Both the position numbers and the translations under genes were made by a program. The notes beneath the pieces are model-generated. The model had not been told where the DNA came from. It did not search any database and saw only the letters and a program-made list of their open reading frames with translations. Positions 63,451 through 64,000 of a stretch of 64,000 nucleotides of DNA are shown one piece after another; the first letter of the stretch is position 1, and every line of letters starts with the position of its first letter. The stretch spans positions 1 through 64,000 of the forward strand of contig NZ_WITI01000005.1 of assembly GCF_009601055.1 (NCBI RefSeq), in the 5' to 3' direction. Source of the stretch: Lactococcus sp. dk101. GTDB taxonomy: Bacteria; Bacillota; Bacilli; Lactobacillales; Streptococcaceae.

Positions 63451-63777
63451 ATGAAAAAAATTACCTCCGCTGGAGGACAAATGTCAACTGAATTTATTGC
63501 AATGCGACTATCCGGATTACGTAAATCCCGCAAGTTAACACAAGCAGAACTTGCCTCAAAAATTGGATGTGCTGAAGGAACAATCGGACACTACGAGCAA
63601 GGGACTAAGCTTCCCTCAATGAATAACTTTGTGAAAATTTGTGAAGTATTAAATTGTAGTGCAGACTACCTTTTAGGCCGTACGGATGATTTAAATTTCT
63701 ACCTGAACGGTGGTTTACCAAATGATTTAGGTAATGCACTTAATATAATTGTTGCTGCGTTGGAAAATCAAATCTAG
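63451..63777 (+). CDS. XRE-family regulator
   Basis: A 108-residue protein. The Cro/CI-type helix-turn-helix is LSGLRKSRKLTQAELASKIG, with EGTIGHYEQGTKLPSMNNFV and CEVLNCSADYLLGRTDD completing the five-helix domain. A short C-terminal tail could dimerise. Two starts are possible: AGGAGG before the ATG at 63451 and GGAGG before the ATG at 63481. It is divergent from the 31-residue peptide and probably controls it and itself. Confidence 0.85.
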   Translation: MKKITSAGGQMSTEFIAMRLSGLRKSRKLTQAELASKIGCAEGTIGHYEQGTKLPSMNNFVKICEVLNCSADYLLGRTDDLNFYLNGGLPNDLGNALNIIVAALENQI

Positions 63778-63837
63778 TTATAAAAAATAGGAGAATAAAT
63801 TCAATTCTCTTATATTTTTCTAACTTTAACCATATCA

Positions 63838-63846
63838 TGTTATAAT
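63838..63846 (+). promoter_or_regulatory. Extended -10 promoter of the last gene
   Basis: TG-T-TATAAT with TATAAT at 63841-63846. A GTCAGCGCTGAC palindrome follows at 63863-63874 in the leader, then GAGGAG before the ATG at 63900. Confidence 0.6.
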
Positions 63847-63899
63847 TAAACCACTATAAGCTGTCAGCGCTGACAGTCAAAATCAATAGAGGAGCATCA

Positions 63900-64000
63900 A
63901 TGAAAGCATTGGGAAAAGCTTTAGCAAATAAAGTCGCAACCATTATTATCGTCGTCCTTGTCCTAGTCATTGGATTTTTTGTCGCAAAGTCGTATTTTAA
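63900..64000 (+). CDS. N-terminus of a membrane-anchored protein (cut by window end)
   Basis: Thirty-three codons before the edge: a short basic start (MKALGKALANKVAT), then a membrane helix (IIIVVLVLVIGFFVA). A GAGGAG ribosome binding site supports the ATG. The identity cannot be told from this part. Confidence 0.65.
   Translation, partial: MKALGKALANKVATIIIVVLVLVIGFFVAKSYF

Larger units (their letters stand above)
1095..63874. repeat. Dispersed 12-bp palindrome GTCAGNNCTGAC, 31 exact copies
   Basis: First bases of the copies: 1095, 3283, 3971, 5296, 6993, 7652, 9207, 9528, 10083, 15542, 17516, 18451, 21494, 32442, 33510, 33862, 35314, 35450, 42193, 42734, 43106, 44240, 45749, 51578, 54142, 54644, 57590, 58223, 59780, 60439 and 63863. 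About 21 are inside genes and 10 between genes, several as terminator stems. One-mismatch copies are at 20269, 27498, 28299, 39916 and about 46955 and 59274. Counts were made by eye and could miss a few. Confidence 0.9.

Overview
The window is low-GC Gram-positive DNA whose gene content, Shine-Dalgarno sites, T-box and lysine riboswitch, rpsF-ssb-rpsR order, DUF1912/DUF960 proteins and Rgg regulator point to a Lactococcus (inference). The kdu/kdg uronate cluster suggests a species other than a typical dairy L. lactis. No rRNA, tRNA or CRISPR array was seen.

Layout. 0-7 kb: an IS-transposase end, a ClC channel, three tandem MFS paralogues, an SDR dehydrogenase and an AraC regulator. 7-15 kb: a lipoprotein, pgi and valS. 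A valine-type T-box leader lies 2.5 kb upstream of valS, and three accessory genes (GIY-YIG protein, unknown protein, SGNH hydrolase) sit between them. 15-21 kb: small housekeeping and hypothetical genes, two sister acetyltransferases, rlmD, a TM2 gene broken by an amber codon, and recX. 21-32 kb: a sugar-acid island, kdgA-kdgK-epimerase-kduD-kdgT-kduI with a LacI regulator, then gntP-gntK-gnd with a divergent RpiR regulator. 32-46 kb: DUF960, a phosphoesterase, rpsR-ssb-rpsF, a lipoprotein, a frameshifted GT39 glycosyltransferase, uppP, riboswitch-lysP, dnaX, msrC and chorismate mutase. 46-50 kb: AT-rich accessory genes (secreted proteins, polytopic membrane proteins, an Rgg regulator with an ATC start), two of them broken. 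50-63 kb: glnRA and a recombination/repair block (ruvB, MarR-MFS, ruvA, mutL, mutS, ylbF-like, argR) divergent from argS. The end holds a 31-residue membrane peptide, a divergent XRE regulator and the start of another gene.

Two window-wide patterns stand out. First, the 12-bp palindrome GTCAGNNCTGAC occurs 31 times, about 500-fold above chance, inside genes and in terminator stems, and is absent from the 21.5-32.4 kb sugar-acid island. Second, ten genes have an extended or consensus -10 box ending exactly 6 or 7 nt before their ATG and no usable ribosome binding site, which predicts leaderless mRNAs.

Four open reading frames are broken by one base or one amber codon (19.3, 36.6, 47.5 and 48.3 kb). 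This could be real decay, slippage or sequence error. Positions and counts were read by eye.
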